Positions 8,925 through 17,594 of a stretch of 64,000 nt of DNA are shown here, in pieces (the first letter of the stretch is position 1; each line of letters starts with the position of its first letter). Location of the stretch: positions 1,798,001-1,862,000 of the forward strand of contig NZ_KB907307.1 of NCBI RefSeq assembly GCF_000381925.1, read 5' to 3'. The position numbers and the translations under genes are program-made. The DNA is from Nocardia sp. BMG111209 (GTDB lineage Bacteria; Actinomycetota; Actinomycetes; Mycobacteriales; Mycobacteriaceae). The notes below the pieces were generated by a model, which saw nothing but the letters and a program-made list of their open reading frames with translations, did no database searches and was not told the origin of the DNA.

Positions 8925-9094
8925 AAGTACTTCCGCCACAACGCGACTCCCGGTGCGGGTGAATCCTGCTGCGCGCGTGGCAAAATCAGCCCGTATGGCC
9001 CGGAAACCGGCTTCCCGTCCGGCGATTCGCCCACTGTGACGGCGCCGAGCACCACCTCGGGAGCGCCGGGTTTTTCACTCTTGTACCCCGCCGA

Positions 9095-9122
9095 TATTCA
9101 TGGCACACTTTCGCCATGAATA
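9095..9122. promoter_or_regulatory. 28 bp inverted repeat upstream of the VOC/PhoD-like/kinase genes
   Basis: TATTCATGGC (9095-9104) and GCCATGAATA (9113-9122) are perfect inverted repeats of 10 bp separated by 8 bp. They lie about 120 bp before the first VOC gene in an otherwise empty 317 bp gap (8925-9241). The size and symmetry fit a repressor operator, but an RNA hairpin is also possible. A GC-rich partially symmetric stretch follows at about 9126-9155. Confidence 0.5.
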
Positions 9123-9241
9123 GCACGGCCGGGCCCCAGGGCCCCGCCGGCCGCCCGGTCGCTGCCGCCATCTGAGCCAGTCGAACCGGTACGGCGTCCG
9201 AATCGACTCCGCTCGAATCGTCGAAATGATCAAGGGTGCTC

Positions 9242-9673
9242 ATGAGGCCAGCGAACCTGTTCTACACCGCCGATGTGGTCGACGACCTGATCGCGGTGCA
9301 GCAGTTGTATACCGAGACGGTCGGTCAACGGTGGAACGCCATCACCGAGTCCCGCTGTCCGATCGAGACCTCCACCGGTCCGAACTCGGTGGTTCTGCGG
9401 TGGTCGTTCTCCACCGAGGATCTGGGTCACCGCGTCAGGCTGATCCAGTCGGTCCCGGGGACAATGTGGCTGCCGGCCGATTCGGGACTTCATCACCACG
9501 GCTATTGGTCCGATGATGTCGATGCCGATGTCAGAGCGCTGGAAGCGAGCGGGGCGACCCTGGAGGTGCGCTCGCGCATGCCGGACGGCCGCACCGCCTG
9601 GGCCTATTGCCGAAGCCCTGCGGGAATTCGCCTCGAATTCGTGGACAGGTCCCAGCAGTCGATTCTCTTCTGA
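9242..9673 (+). CDS. VOC (glyoxalase-fold) family protein
   Basis: A 143-residue single-module VOC protein. The N-terminal LFYTADVVDDLIAVQQLYTE matches the first beta-alpha unit. The segment PGTMWLPADSGLHHHGYWSDD carries the His cluster likely to bind metal, and the protein ends GIRLEFVD, the usual closing strand. It is a clear paralogue of the VOC proteins at 9724 and 17133. Family members are metal-dependent isomerases, dioxygenases or binding proteins; the substrate is unknown. ATG 9242 was preferred to GTG 9236. Confidence 0.82.
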   Translation: MRPANLFYTADVVDDLIAVQQLYTETVGQRWNAITESRCPIETSTGPNSVVLRWSFSTEDLGHRVRLIQSVPGTMWLPADSGLHHHGYWSDDVDADVRALEASGATLEVRSRMPDGRTAWAYCRSPAGIRLEFVDRSQQSILF

Positions 9674-9723
9674 CCCCCGCCACACCAGCACTGCGTGTAT
9701 CGCGATACCCAGGAAGGGTCGCC

Positions 9724-10182
9724 ATGGAACCGAAGGATCTCTACCACACCGGGATGGTCGTGGACGATCTCGAAGCAGCGAAGAAATGGTACACGGACAC
9801 GGCCGGCTACAAATGGTCGAAGGTTGTCCAGGCACCTCAATACATATGGACTCCGGAGGGAGAGAAGATCATCTTCCTCAAGATCTGCTACTCCGGCGAG
9901 AACCTGCCGCACCGCCTCGAACTCATCGAGACCATACCCGGAACGGTATGGACCCCCACCGATTCCGGTCCGCATCATCACGGCCGATGGTCTGCGGACG
10001 TGGATGCGGATATCGCGGTCCTCGACCGCAAGGGTATCAAGGTCGAGGCGAAGGCGCTGCTGCCCAACGGCCCTGCGCTGTGGGCATATTGCAAGGGTCC
10101 GGTCGGCCCGCGTATCGAACTCGTCGGGCCTTTGATGAAACCGCTCGTCGAGCTGTTCTTCGCCACCGCTGATCTGCCGTAG
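9724..10182 (+). CDS. VOC (glyoxalase-fold) family protein, paralogue
   Basis: A 152-residue protein sharing the block YHTGMVVDDLEAAKKWYTD, PGTVWTPTDSGPHHHGRWS and GPRIELVGP with its neighbours, so it arose by duplication. The conserved His cluster (DSGPHHHG) is kept. It begins 50 bp after the previous VOC gene with an aggaagg ribosome site and the same orientation. The pair probably form an operon with the PhoD-like and kinase genes downstream. No substrate can be named. Confidence 0.84.
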   Translation: MEPKDLYHTGMVVDDLEAAKKWYTDTAGYKWSKVVQAPQYIWTPEGEKIIFLKICYSGENLPHRLELIETIPGTVWTPTDSGPHHHGRWSADVDADIAVLDRKGIKVEAKALLPNGPALWAYCKGPVGPRIELVGPLMKPLVELFFATADLP

Positions 10183-10262
10183 CGAATACGGTTCCCCTTT
10201 TCGGGCCCGGTGCCGAGACCCCGTCCGGCAAGCGGCCCTCCGGACGATCGAGGACAAGTACG

Positions 10263-11879
10263 TTGAACGAAACAGGCGCCGGCGCCGATCGACCACAGAA
10301 AACGATTTCCACTTCCCGCGAGGGGCATTCATCGCTGTCCCGGCGCGGATTCATCAGAGGCTCGTCCGCGGCCCTGGGCCTCGGTGTCGTGGGCGTGATC
10401 GCCGAGCGCGCTGCCACCCGTCCGGCCGGAGAGCCGACGGACCCCGACCGGCTGTCGGTATTCCGGCACGGCGTCGCGTCGGGCGACCCGACTGCGGACT
10501 CCGTCGTGCTGTGGACGCGAATCACCCCGGGATCGGATCACTCGTCGCACGCCGGGGTGGTGTGGGAGGTGACGACGGACCCGGGCATGACCCGTCCGGT
10601 CCGGAGCGGCTACACGATCACGAGCGCCGAACGCGATCACACGGTCAAGATCGACGTGGACGGACTGGCACCCGACACGACCTACCACTACCGGTTCACC
10701 AGCAACGGCGCGATGTCCGAGATCGGACGAACGCGAACCGCGCCGGCGGCGGACGCGAACATCGATACGCTGGAACTCGGCTTCGTCGCGCATTCGCCTT
10801 GGTCCGCAGGCTGTTTCGGGGCCTATCGCGAATTGTCCACCCGCCCCGAGCTTGCCGCGATCGTGCACATCGGGGACTACCTGGGCCTCGGATCGGCGGC
10901 TGTGGCGGGAGTGTCGCGCGCGTCGGTCGGACACCAGCCGGCGACACCGGATCCGATCTCGCTGGCCGACTTCCGCAGCCGCTACGAGCTGCACAGGTCG
11001 GACCCCGATCTGCAGGCGGCACATTCCGCGGCGCCGTGGATCTGCACATCGCCCTGCACCACATCGTCCCTCGCCGACGATGACGTGGCACGAAACGCGA
11101 AACAGGCGTTCTTCGAATGGATGCCGGTCCGAGAACCACGCACCGGCGAAGCCTCCGATCGATCGATCGGATTCGGCTCACGAGTCGATCTGTTCATGAC
11201 CGGCACCCGGCGCGACGAAGGCGGAGCAGTGCAGCTCCCGCACGATCCCTCATCGTGGCCGAGCACGAACCTGAAACGATTAGGGGCACAGTGGAAAGTG
11301 GTCGCATCCCCCGCGATGGTCGCGCCGGTGAACGTGACGCCGCTGGATCCCGCCGCCGCATCGGTGCTGGCACAGTTGCTGTCACTCCCTCCCGGCGACA
11401 CCGACGTCACCGCATACCCATGGGACGGACTCGACGACGACCGGCGTGCCATGCTCACCGAGATCGATTCGAGCGCAACCGATAACGTCGTCTTCGTGGC
11501 CGGCGACAGCCGCATGTCCTGGGCAGGCGATGTACCCGTGCGGGACCGATCGGTCGCAGCGCAGTTCGGGATACCTCCCGTGAGTGCCGCCGTCGTCGGC
11601 GATCTCGGACCGGCAGTGGCCGACTCGGTGACATCGACCGTCAGCGCGCTGAACGACCATGTCCGACACCTGGATCCGAGTTCGCAGGGCTTCGGAGTTC
11701 TGCTGGCGGACGAGAGGCGACTGCGGATGCAGATCTGGTCGGTCTCCGCCACCGAGCAGCACACGAGACCGGCACAGCTGATCGCCGAATACACGGTCGC
11801 ATCCGGAGCGCGGCGGATAACCGAGGTCAATTCGTCGGCTGTGGCGCCGTCGGCGGCCGAGTACGCCGGCCGGCAGTAG
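10263..11879 (+). CDS. PhoD-like exported protein with degenerate active site
   Basis: A 538-residue protein. A twin-arginine signal (SRRGFIRGSSAALGLG, Arg27-Arg28) predicts Tat export. An N-terminal domain (FRHGVASGDPTADSVVLWTR) and scaffold pieces such as FRSRYELHRSDPDLQAAHSAAPW identify the PhoD alkaline phosphatase/phospholipase D family. The metal-binding landmarks are missing: the usual APW(I/V)xTWDDHE reads APWICTSPCTTSS, GDYIYE reads GDYLGLGS, and GDxHxxW reads GDSRMSW. It is therefore probably a non-catalytic relative. A TTG start at 10263 is the only suitable one, with gaggac upstream. It lies 24 bp before the kinase gene. Confidence 0.75.
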   Translation: MNETGAGADRPQKTISTSREGHSSLSRRGFIRGSSAALGLGVVGVIAERAATRPAGEPTDPDRLSVFRHGVASGDPTADSVVLWTRITPGSDHSSHAGVVWEVTTDPGMTRPVRSGYTITSAERDHTVKIDVDGLAPDTTYHYRFTSNGAMSEIGRTRTAPAADANIDTLELGFVAHSPWSAGCFGAYRELSTRPELAAIVHIGDYLGLGSAAVAGVSRASVGHQPATPDPISLADFRSRYELHRSDPDLQAAHSAAPWICTSPCTTSSLADDDVARNAKQAFFEWMPVREPRTGEASDRSIGFGSRVDLFMTGTRRDEGGAVQLPHDPSSWPSTNLKRLGAQWKVVASPAMVAPVNVTPLDPAAASVLAQLLSLPPGDTDVTAYPWDGLDDDRRAMLTEIDSSATDNVVFVAGDSRMSWAGDVPVRDRSVAAQFGIPPVSAAVVGDLGPAVADSVTSTVSALNDHVRHLDPSSQGFGVLLADERRLRMQIWSVSATEQHTRPAQLIAEYTVASGARRITEVNSSAVAPSAAEYAGRQ

Positions 11880-11903
11880 ATCGCCGAGGAAACCGATAAA
11901 CAA

Positions 11904-14249
11904 ATGTTCACACCGAGGCTGGGTGTCCGGGCTCGTATTCTCGCCGTTGCCCTCGTCCCGAGCGTGGTTCTGCTCATCATCGGCGTGGGTGGCGCGGGAT
12001 ATGCCGCGACACAGGGTAGGCACGCGCGGAACTGGTCGGAGGCGCTCGCCGCGGCCACTCCGCCGACACGGGATCTCGTGACAGCGGATCAACTCGAGCG
12101 GCAATATTCGATCGTGTGGCTCATCGGTGGCGGTGGCGACCCGGGACCACTGCTCCAGGCGCGCAGCCGTTTCGATGCCGCCTCCCGCATTCTCGACAGC
12201 ACCTCCGATTCGTTCGCCAGATCCGGGCATGCCGAGGTGACCGGTGACATCGGCGGAATCCAGACGGCGAAAGCCCGGCTGGTGTCGGTCCGTGCGCAGG
12301 TCGACGCCGGGACGCTCCCGATCGCGGACGCCTACGACTACTACAGTCATTTCCTCGACGCGATCTCGGTGGGCAGCGAGATCGTCCAGGCCGACGCGCC
12401 GACGCCCGCGGTCGCGAGTGCGGTATCCACGGCGCTGACGATCGTGTCGGCATCGGAAATGCTCTCGCGGAGTGCGGCTTTGGGTGTGGTTCTGGCGAAC
12501 AACGGCACACTGACACCGCCACTGGCCATCGAATACTCACGCCTGGTCGGCGGATACCGGACCGGCATCGAATCGCTGGCGGCGCAATCCGCGGCCGTCA
12601 AGGCGGTCACGACGAGTCCGGCGTGGCTGCGGCTGATCATGATGGAGAACACGCTGCTGGCCCGTGCGCTGGATCCGCTCACCGCGGCGCCGGGCAAATC
12701 CGGCGCGGAGCCGGCGCCGATGTCGTTCACCCCCGCGGACTGGACGAATACCACCAACCAGGCCAACAACGCCCTGCTCGAACTCTGGGACGGGCAGATG
12801 CTGCACGCGCACGGAATGGCCGCACAGGCCGCCGATCGCAGTGCGCGGACCGCATTGATCGTCGGCAGCGTGCTGCTGGTCGCCGCGATCGTCGCCTTCA
12901 TGGTGTCGCTGCTGCTGGCCAATCGGATGATCGGCCGGCTGAAGCGGTTGCGCGATCAGACGCTGGCGCTGGCGAGTGACCGGTTGCCGCAGATCATGGC
13001 GCGCCTCGGCGCCCGGGAGGACGTCGACGTCGCCGCCGAGTCGGCGCCGCTGGCATTCGGCACGGACGAGATCGGCCAGGTGGCGGACGCGTTCAACCAC
13101 GCCCAGACCGCCGCGGTCGCCGCTGCCGTCACCGAGGCGCGCACGCGGGAGGGTGTGCGTGCCGTCTTCTTGAACATCGCGCACCGAAGCCAGGTGGTGG
13201 TCCACCGGCAGCTCGAGATCCTGGACGAGGCGGAGTCCCATCAGGAGGATCCGGCGCTGCTCGACATCTTCTTCCGGCTGGACCATCTCACCACCCGCGA
13301 GCGCCGCAATTCCGAGAACCTGGTCATCCTCGCCGGCGGTGAGCCCGGACGTCGGTGGCGGAATCCGGTGCCGTTGGTGCAGATCATCCGCAGTAGTGTG
13401 AGCGAGGCTGTCGATTTCGGCCGGGTGCGGATCATGCGCACACCCGAGGTGATGCTCACCGGTAGCTCCGTGGCCGACCTGGTGCATCTGCTCGCCGAAC
13501 TCATCGACAACGCCGCCAACTTCTCCCCGCCACAGACGCAGGTCGAGGTCCGCAGCGGCGTCGTGGGCAAGGGTGTGGTCGTCGAGATCGCCGATCAGGG
13601 TATGGGCATGCTGGAAGGCGAGTTCGCCCGGATCAACGACATGCTGGCCGATCCGCCGGATTTCGGTGTCGGCCCGCTGTCCGAGGACTCCCGACTGGGC
13701 ATATTCGTGGTCGCGCAACTGGCGTACCGCAACGATGTCACCGTACGGCTCACCGAATCCGACTACAGCGGAGTCCGCGCCATCGTGCTGATTCCGTCGA
13801 AATTGCTTGTCGCCGAACCGTTCACACCGACCGACGGCCGGCGCGCCGAGCCGGAATCGGCCCGGATGGTGACCTCGGACCAGCCCGGATACCCGCGTGC
13901 CGTCGAGCTGCCGGCGAACGCCGCACCGCCGCCCGTCCCCATCCGGTACCGCCCGCGGAACGCGCCACCGGCGCCCGGATTCGACACTCCCACAACACGA
14001 TCGGAAGACCTCGGGTACCCGGGTGGCACGGACGATCCGGGCAGCTTCGCGGGCAATCCGCCGGCGGTCACCCGTCGCCTCCACCGCGCGAGTCTCGCGC
14101 CGGAGCCGGCCGGCGGCCATCAGCGCGACGAGCCCGCACCACCGTGGTATGCGGCCCGACAGACGCGAGATCCGTTGTCCGCCGACGAGGACGGTACCGG
14201 ATCCGGCCGCACAGCCGATCCCGGTGGCTTCGGGACCTCGCCCTTCTGA
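11904..14249 (+). CDS. NIT-domain sensor histidine kinase (conservon CvnA-like)
   Basis: A 781-residue membrane sensor. TM1 lies at about residues 12-33, then an extracellular all-helical NIT-type (nitrate/nitrite-sensing-like) domain to about 310, TM2 at about 315-338, a HAMP segment (ANRMIGRLKRLRD), a helical dimerisation region (VFLNIAHRSQVVVHRQLE), and a HATPase domain with N-box LAELIDNAANFSPP and G-box ADQGMGM. The last 150 residues are Pro/Arg-rich and disordered. This layout matches the CvnA kinases of actinobacterial conservons, but no roadblock, DUF742 or GTPase gene follows. It is a paralogue of the kinase at 41301. The PhoD-like gene is just upstream. Confidence 0.88.
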   Translation: MFTPRLGVRARILAVALVPSVVLLIIGVGGAGYAATQGRHARNWSEALAAATPPTRDLVTADQLERQYSIVWLIGGGGDPGPLLQARSRFDAASRILDSTSDSFARSGHAEVTGDIGGIQTAKARLVSVRAQVDAGTLPIADAYDYYSHFLDAISVGSEIVQADAPTPAVASAVSTALTIVSASEMLSRSAALGVVLANNGTLTPPLAIEYSRLVGGYRTGIESLAAQSAAVKAVTTSPAWLRLIMMENTLLARALDPLTAAPGKSGAEPAPMSFTPADWTNTTNQANNALLELWDGQMLHAHGMAAQAADRSARTALIVGSVLLVAAIVAFMVSLLLANRMIGRLKRLRDQTLALASDRLPQIMARLGAREDVDVAAESAPLAFGTDEIGQVADAFNHAQTAAVAAAVTEARTREGVRAVFLNIAHRSQVVVHRQLEILDEAESHQEDPALLDIFFRLDHLTTRERRNSENLVILAGGEPGRRWRNPVPLVQIIRSSVSEAVDFGRVRIMRTPEVMLTGSSVADLVHLLAELIDNAANFSPPQTQVEVRSGVVGKGVVVEIADQGMGMLEGEFARINDMLADPPDFGVGPLSEDSRLGIFVVAQLAYRNDVTVRLTESDYSGVRAIVLIPSKLLVAEPFTPTDGRRAEPESARMVTSDQPGYPRAVELPANAAPPPVPIRYRPRNAPPAPGFDTPTTRSEDLGYPGGTDDPGSFAGNPPAVTRRLHRASLAPEPAGGHQRDEPAPPWYAARQTRDPLSADEDGTGSGRTADPGGFGTSPF

Positions 14250-14271
14250 GGCGGCCGCCACCTGCTCGCTG

Positions 14272-16194
14272 TCAGTCGGTTCCGGACGGGCCGACGACGC
14301 CGACGCTGCGCAGATACGCCACGACGGTCTCGGCGAGCGCCTCGGGGGTTTCGGCGCCACCGGCGTCGAGTCGCAGTTCGGGCGTCTCGGGTGGTTCGTA
14401 GGGCGAGTCGATGCCGGTGAAATTCGCCAGCTCGCCACGGCGGGCTTTGGCGTAGAGCCCCTTCGGATCGCGGGCTTCGGCGACGGCCAACGGCGCGTCG
14501 ATGTGGATTTCGATGAATTCGCCGGCCTCGAGCAGCTCCCGGGCCAGCTGCCGTTCGGCGCGGAAGGGGGAGATGAACGAGGACAGCACGATGAGCCCGG
14601 CATCCACCATCAGTTTCGCGACCTCGGCGATCCGGCGGATGTTCTGCACACGGTCGGCATCGGTGAATCCGAGGTCCTTGTTCAGGCCGTGGCGGATGTT
14701 GTCGCCGTCCAGCAGGTAGGTGTGGAAACCCTGTTCGTGCAAACGCTTTTCGACGAGATTGGCGACGGTCGACTTACCGGCGCCGGACAGGCCGGTGAAC
14801 CACACCACCACCGGCCGCTGCGCCTTCTGCCGGGCGCGGGCCGCTTTCGTCACCTCGACCGCCTGCCAGTGCACATTGTCCGCGCGGCGCAGCGCGAAGT
14901 GCAGCATGCCGGCGGCGACGGTCGCGTTGGTGAAGCGGTCGACGAGGATGAACCCGCCCATGTCCCGGTTGCTGGTGTAGGGGTCGAACGGGATCCGGCG
15001 ATCGAGATTGATGTTGCAGACACCGATCTCGTTCGAGACGAGGGTGCGCGCGGGGTTGTGTTCGAGGGTGTTGACATTGATCTTGTATTTGGGCGTCACG
15101 ATGGTGGCGGTCGCCGTGCGGGTACCGACCTTGACCAGATACGGCCGGCCGGGCAGCATCGGATCCTCGCTCATCCACACCAGGTGGCATTCGAACTGGT
15201 CGGCCACCGGCGGCGGGTCCGCGCGCGCGGCGATCACGTCACCACGGCTGACATCGACCTCATCGGCGAGGGTGAGCGTGACGGACTGCCCGGCCACCGC
15301 TTCGGCGAGGTCGCCGTCCGCGGTGACGATCCGGGCCACCGCGGTGTCGGTGCCGGAGGGCAGGATTCGCACCCGGTCGCCGGGATGGATCGTGCCACCG
15401 GCGATCTGCCCGGCGAATCCGCGGAAGTCGATGTCGGGCCGGTTGACCCACTGCACCGGTAACCGGAACGGGGTGGTGGACAGATCGTCGGCGAGCTCGA
15501 TCGTCTCCAGATGTTCGAGCAGTGAAAGACCTTCGTACCAAGGCATATTCGGGCTGAGCCGGGTGATGTTGTCCCCACGCAGTGCCGAGATCGGAATGCA
15601 CGTGACCGTCTCCAGGCCGATGTCCGCAGCGAAGGCGCGGTAGTCACGTTCGATCCGGGTGAACACCTGTTGCGAATAGCCGGTCAGGTCGAGTTTGTTG
15701 ACCGCGACCACGATGTGACGGATGCCGAGCAGTGCCACCAGGAAGCTGTGCCGCCGGGTCTGGGTGAGTACGCCCTTGCGAGCGTCGATGAGGATCACCG
15801 CGGCGTCGGCGGTGGAGGCGCCGGTGACCATGTTGCGGGTGTACTGCTCGTGGCCGGGAGTGTCGGCGACGATGAACTTCCGTTTCTCCGTGGCGAAGAA
15901 CCGATACGCCACGTCGATGGTGATGCCCTGTTCGCGTTCGGCGGCCAGGCCGTCGACCAGCAGCGCGAAATCCAGTTCCCCGCCCTGGGTTCCGACGGTC
16001 TTCGAATCCTGTTCCAGCGCCGAGAGATGGTCGGAGAAGACGAGTTTCGAGTCGTAGAGCAGCCGCCCGAGCAGCGTCGACTTCCCGTCGTCGACACTGC
16101 CGCAGGTGATACACCGCAGCAGCGACTTGTGTTCGTGCCGGCGCAGATACGCCTCGATATCGGTGGACGCCAGATCATCGACCGGGTATGTCAT
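14272..16194 (-). CDS. cysN: Sulfate adenylyltransferase subunit 1 fused to APS kinase (CysNC)
   Basis: A 640-residue bifunctional enzyme. The GTPase part (residues 1-440) shows G1 GSVDDGKST (32-40), G3 DTPGHEQY and G4 NKLDL. It drives ATP sulfurylase with CysD to make adenosine 5'-phosphosulfate. The C-terminal APS kinase (about 450-640) has the P-loop [11 protein letters not shown] and [15 protein letters not shown], and makes PAPS. Fusion is normal in mycolic actinomycetes. The start at 16194 overlaps the cysD stop as TGATG, indicating coupled translation; a longer in-frame extension upstream is only overlap with cysD. In the same operon as an alkylsulfatase-like gene, it may serve the divergent sulfotransferase. 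Confidence 0.95.
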   Translation of the reverse strand: MTYPVDDLASTDIEAYLRRHEHKSLLRCITCGSVDDGKSTLLGRLLYDSKLVFSDHLSALEQDSKTVGTQGGELDFALLVDGLAAEREQGITIDVAYRFFATEKRKFIVADTPGHEQYTRNMVTGASTADAAVILIDARKGVLTQTRRHSFLVALLGIRHIVVAVNKLDLTGYSQQVFTRIERDYRAFAADIGLETVTCIPISALRGDNITRLSPNMPWYEGLSLLEHLETIELADDLSTTPFRLPVQWVNRPDIDFRGFAGQIAGGTIHPGDRVRILPSGTDTAVARIVTADGDLAEAVAGQSVTLTLADEVDVSRGDVIAARADPPPVADQFECHLVWMSEDPMLPGRPYLVKVGTRTATATIVTPKYKINVNTLEHNPARTLVSNEIGVCNINLDRRIPFDPYTSNRDMGGFILVDRFTNATVAAGMLHFALRRADNVHWQAVEVTKAARARQKAQRPVVVWFTGLSGAGKSTVANLVEKRLHEQGFHTYLLDGDNIRHGLNKDLGFTDADRVQNIRRIAEVAKLMVDAGLIVLSSFISPFRAERQLARELLEAGEFIEIHIDAPLAVAEARDPKGLYAKARRGELANFTGIDSPYEPPETPELRLDAGGAETPEALAETVVAYLRSVGVVGPSGTD

Positions 16195-17096
16195 CAGAAG
16201 TAGCCCTCCTGCTTCTTCTTCTCCATCGACGCGCTCGAGTCGTGGTCGATGACCCGGCCCTCGCGTTCGGAGCTGGTGGTGAGCAACATTTCCCGGATCA
16301 CGTCCGGCAGCGTCGTGGCGGTGCTCTCGATCGCCCCGGTCAGCGGGTAGCAGCCGAGGGTGCGGAACCGGACGCTGCGGTCCTCGGGAATCTCCCCGGG
16401 CGCCAACGGCATCCGATCGTCGTCCACCATGATCAGCGTCCCGTCGCGTTCGACCACCGGCCGCGGCGCGGCGAGATACAAGGGCGCGATCGGGATCCGC
16501 TCGCGATGGATGTACTGCCAGACATCGAGTTCGGTCCAATTCGACAGCGGGAACACCCGGACGCTCTCCCCCGGGCCGGTGCGAGCGTTGTAGAGCCGCC
16601 ACAACTCGGGCCGCTGCTGCTTGGGATCCCACCGATGTTGCGCCGACCGGATGGAGAACACGCGTTCCTTGGCCCGGGACTTCTCCTCGTCGCGGCGGGC
16701 CCCGCCGAAGGCGAGGTCGAACCGGTGCAGATCCAAAGCCTGCTTGAGCCCCTCGGTCTTCCACATGTCGGTGTGCACCCCCGAGCCGTGCTCGAACGGA
16801 TTGATGCCCCGCGCAACACATTCCGGATTCCGGTGCACGAGCAGCTCCACCCCGTGTCGCGCGGCGATCCCGTCCCGGAACTCGTACATCGCCCGGAACT
16901 TCCAGGTGGTGTCGACGTGCAGCAGCGGGAACGGTGGCTTCGCCGGGTGAAAGGCCTTGAGCGCCAGGTGCAACAGCACCGAACTGTCCTTCCCGACCGA
17001 GTACAGCAGCACCGGCCGCTCACACTCCGCGACCGCCTCCCGGAAGATCTGGATGCTCTCGGCCTCCAGCCGCTGCAGATGTGTCAATTGCTGCAC
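16194..17096 (-). CDS. cysD: Sulfate adenylyltransferase subunit 2 (CysD)
   Basis: A 300-residue member of the PAPS-reductase/ATP-pyrophosphatase fold. The nucleotide-binding PP-motif SVGKDSS lies at residues 33-39. Family blocks [29 protein letters not shown] and [15 protein letters not shown] are intact. It catalyses formation of APS from ATP and sulfate with CysN. The GTG start at 17096 has a strong aggagg ribosome site. It lies 36 bp after the VOC gene, so cysDNC seem to be transcribed with the sulfatase-like and VOC genes rather than as an isolated assimilation operon. No cysH or sulfite reductase gene is nearby. Confidence 0.95.
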   Translation of the reverse strand: MQQLTHLQRLEAESIQIFREAVAECERPVLLYSVGKDSSVLLHLALKAFHPAKPPFPLLHVDTTWKFRAMYEFRDGIAARHGVELLVHRNPECVARGINPFEHGSGVHTDMWKTEGLKQALDLHRFDLAFGGARRDEEKSRAKERVFSIRSAQHRWDPKQQRPELWRLYNARTGPGESVRVFPLSNWTELDVWQYIHRERIPIAPLYLAAPRPVVERDGTLIMVDDDRMPLAPGEIPEDRSVRFRTLGCYPLTGAIESTATTLPDVIREMLLTTSSEREGRVIDHDSSASMEKKKQEGYF

Positions 17097-17132
17097 GAGT
17101 TCTCCTCCTCGGGTCCGGCTCGATCGTCGAGC

Positions 17133-17594
17133 TCACTTCGTGGAGCCGGCCGTGGACCACCAGTAGGCGATGAAGGGTTCCATCTCGCGGCTGACGAGTT
17201 CGATCCGCGGACCGGCCGGACCCTTCGCGTACGCCCACAACAGCGACGCGGGGTCACCGGGGTTGTACGACTTGGCCTCGAGGTCCATGCCGCCGGCCAC
17301 GAGCATCGCGAGATCGGATTCGATGTCGTCGGACCAGTAGCCGAGGTGGTGGACACCCGAATCCGCAGGCGTCCACAGTGTTCCGGGGACGGACTGCAAC
17401 AGTTCCAACCGTGGATCGGCGCCGGAGTAGGCCATCGTCATCGGGACGGTCACCTCGCCTGCGGACGTTTCCACCAGTTGGTCGACCTCGACGACGTCCG
17501 TCCAGGCATAGCCCGCGACCGCGCCGAACCAGTCCATGGTCGCGCGCAGGTCGTCGACGACAATCCCGGTGTGGTAGAGGTTTTCGGGCTTCAT
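17133..17594 (-). CDS. VOC (glyoxalase-fold) family protein in the sulfate island
   Basis: A 153-residue protein with YHTGIVVDDLRATMDWF, PGTLWTPADSGVHHLGYWSDD and GPRIELVSRE. It is the third copy of the VOC family seen at 9242 and 9724. The middle His of the HHHG cluster is Leu here (HHLG), so metal binding may differ. Its ATG overlaps the stop of the upstream sulfatase-like gene (ATGA), so the two are translationally coupled. The role is likely in processing the same metabolite, but this is inference. Confidence 0.82.
   Translation of the reverse strand: MKPENLYHTGIVVDDLRATMDWFGAVAGYAWTDVVEVDQLVETSAGEVTVPMTMAYSGADPRLELLQSVPGTLWTPADSGVHHLGYWSDDIESDLAMLVAGGMDLEAKSYNPGDPASLLWAYAKGPAGPRIELVSREMEPFIAYWWSTAGSTK

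Noticed and set aside
16195..16821. N-terminal extension of CysNC into the cysD region
   Set aside because: It overlaps cysD in another frame; the TGATG junction at 16194 gives the normal CysN N-terminus.
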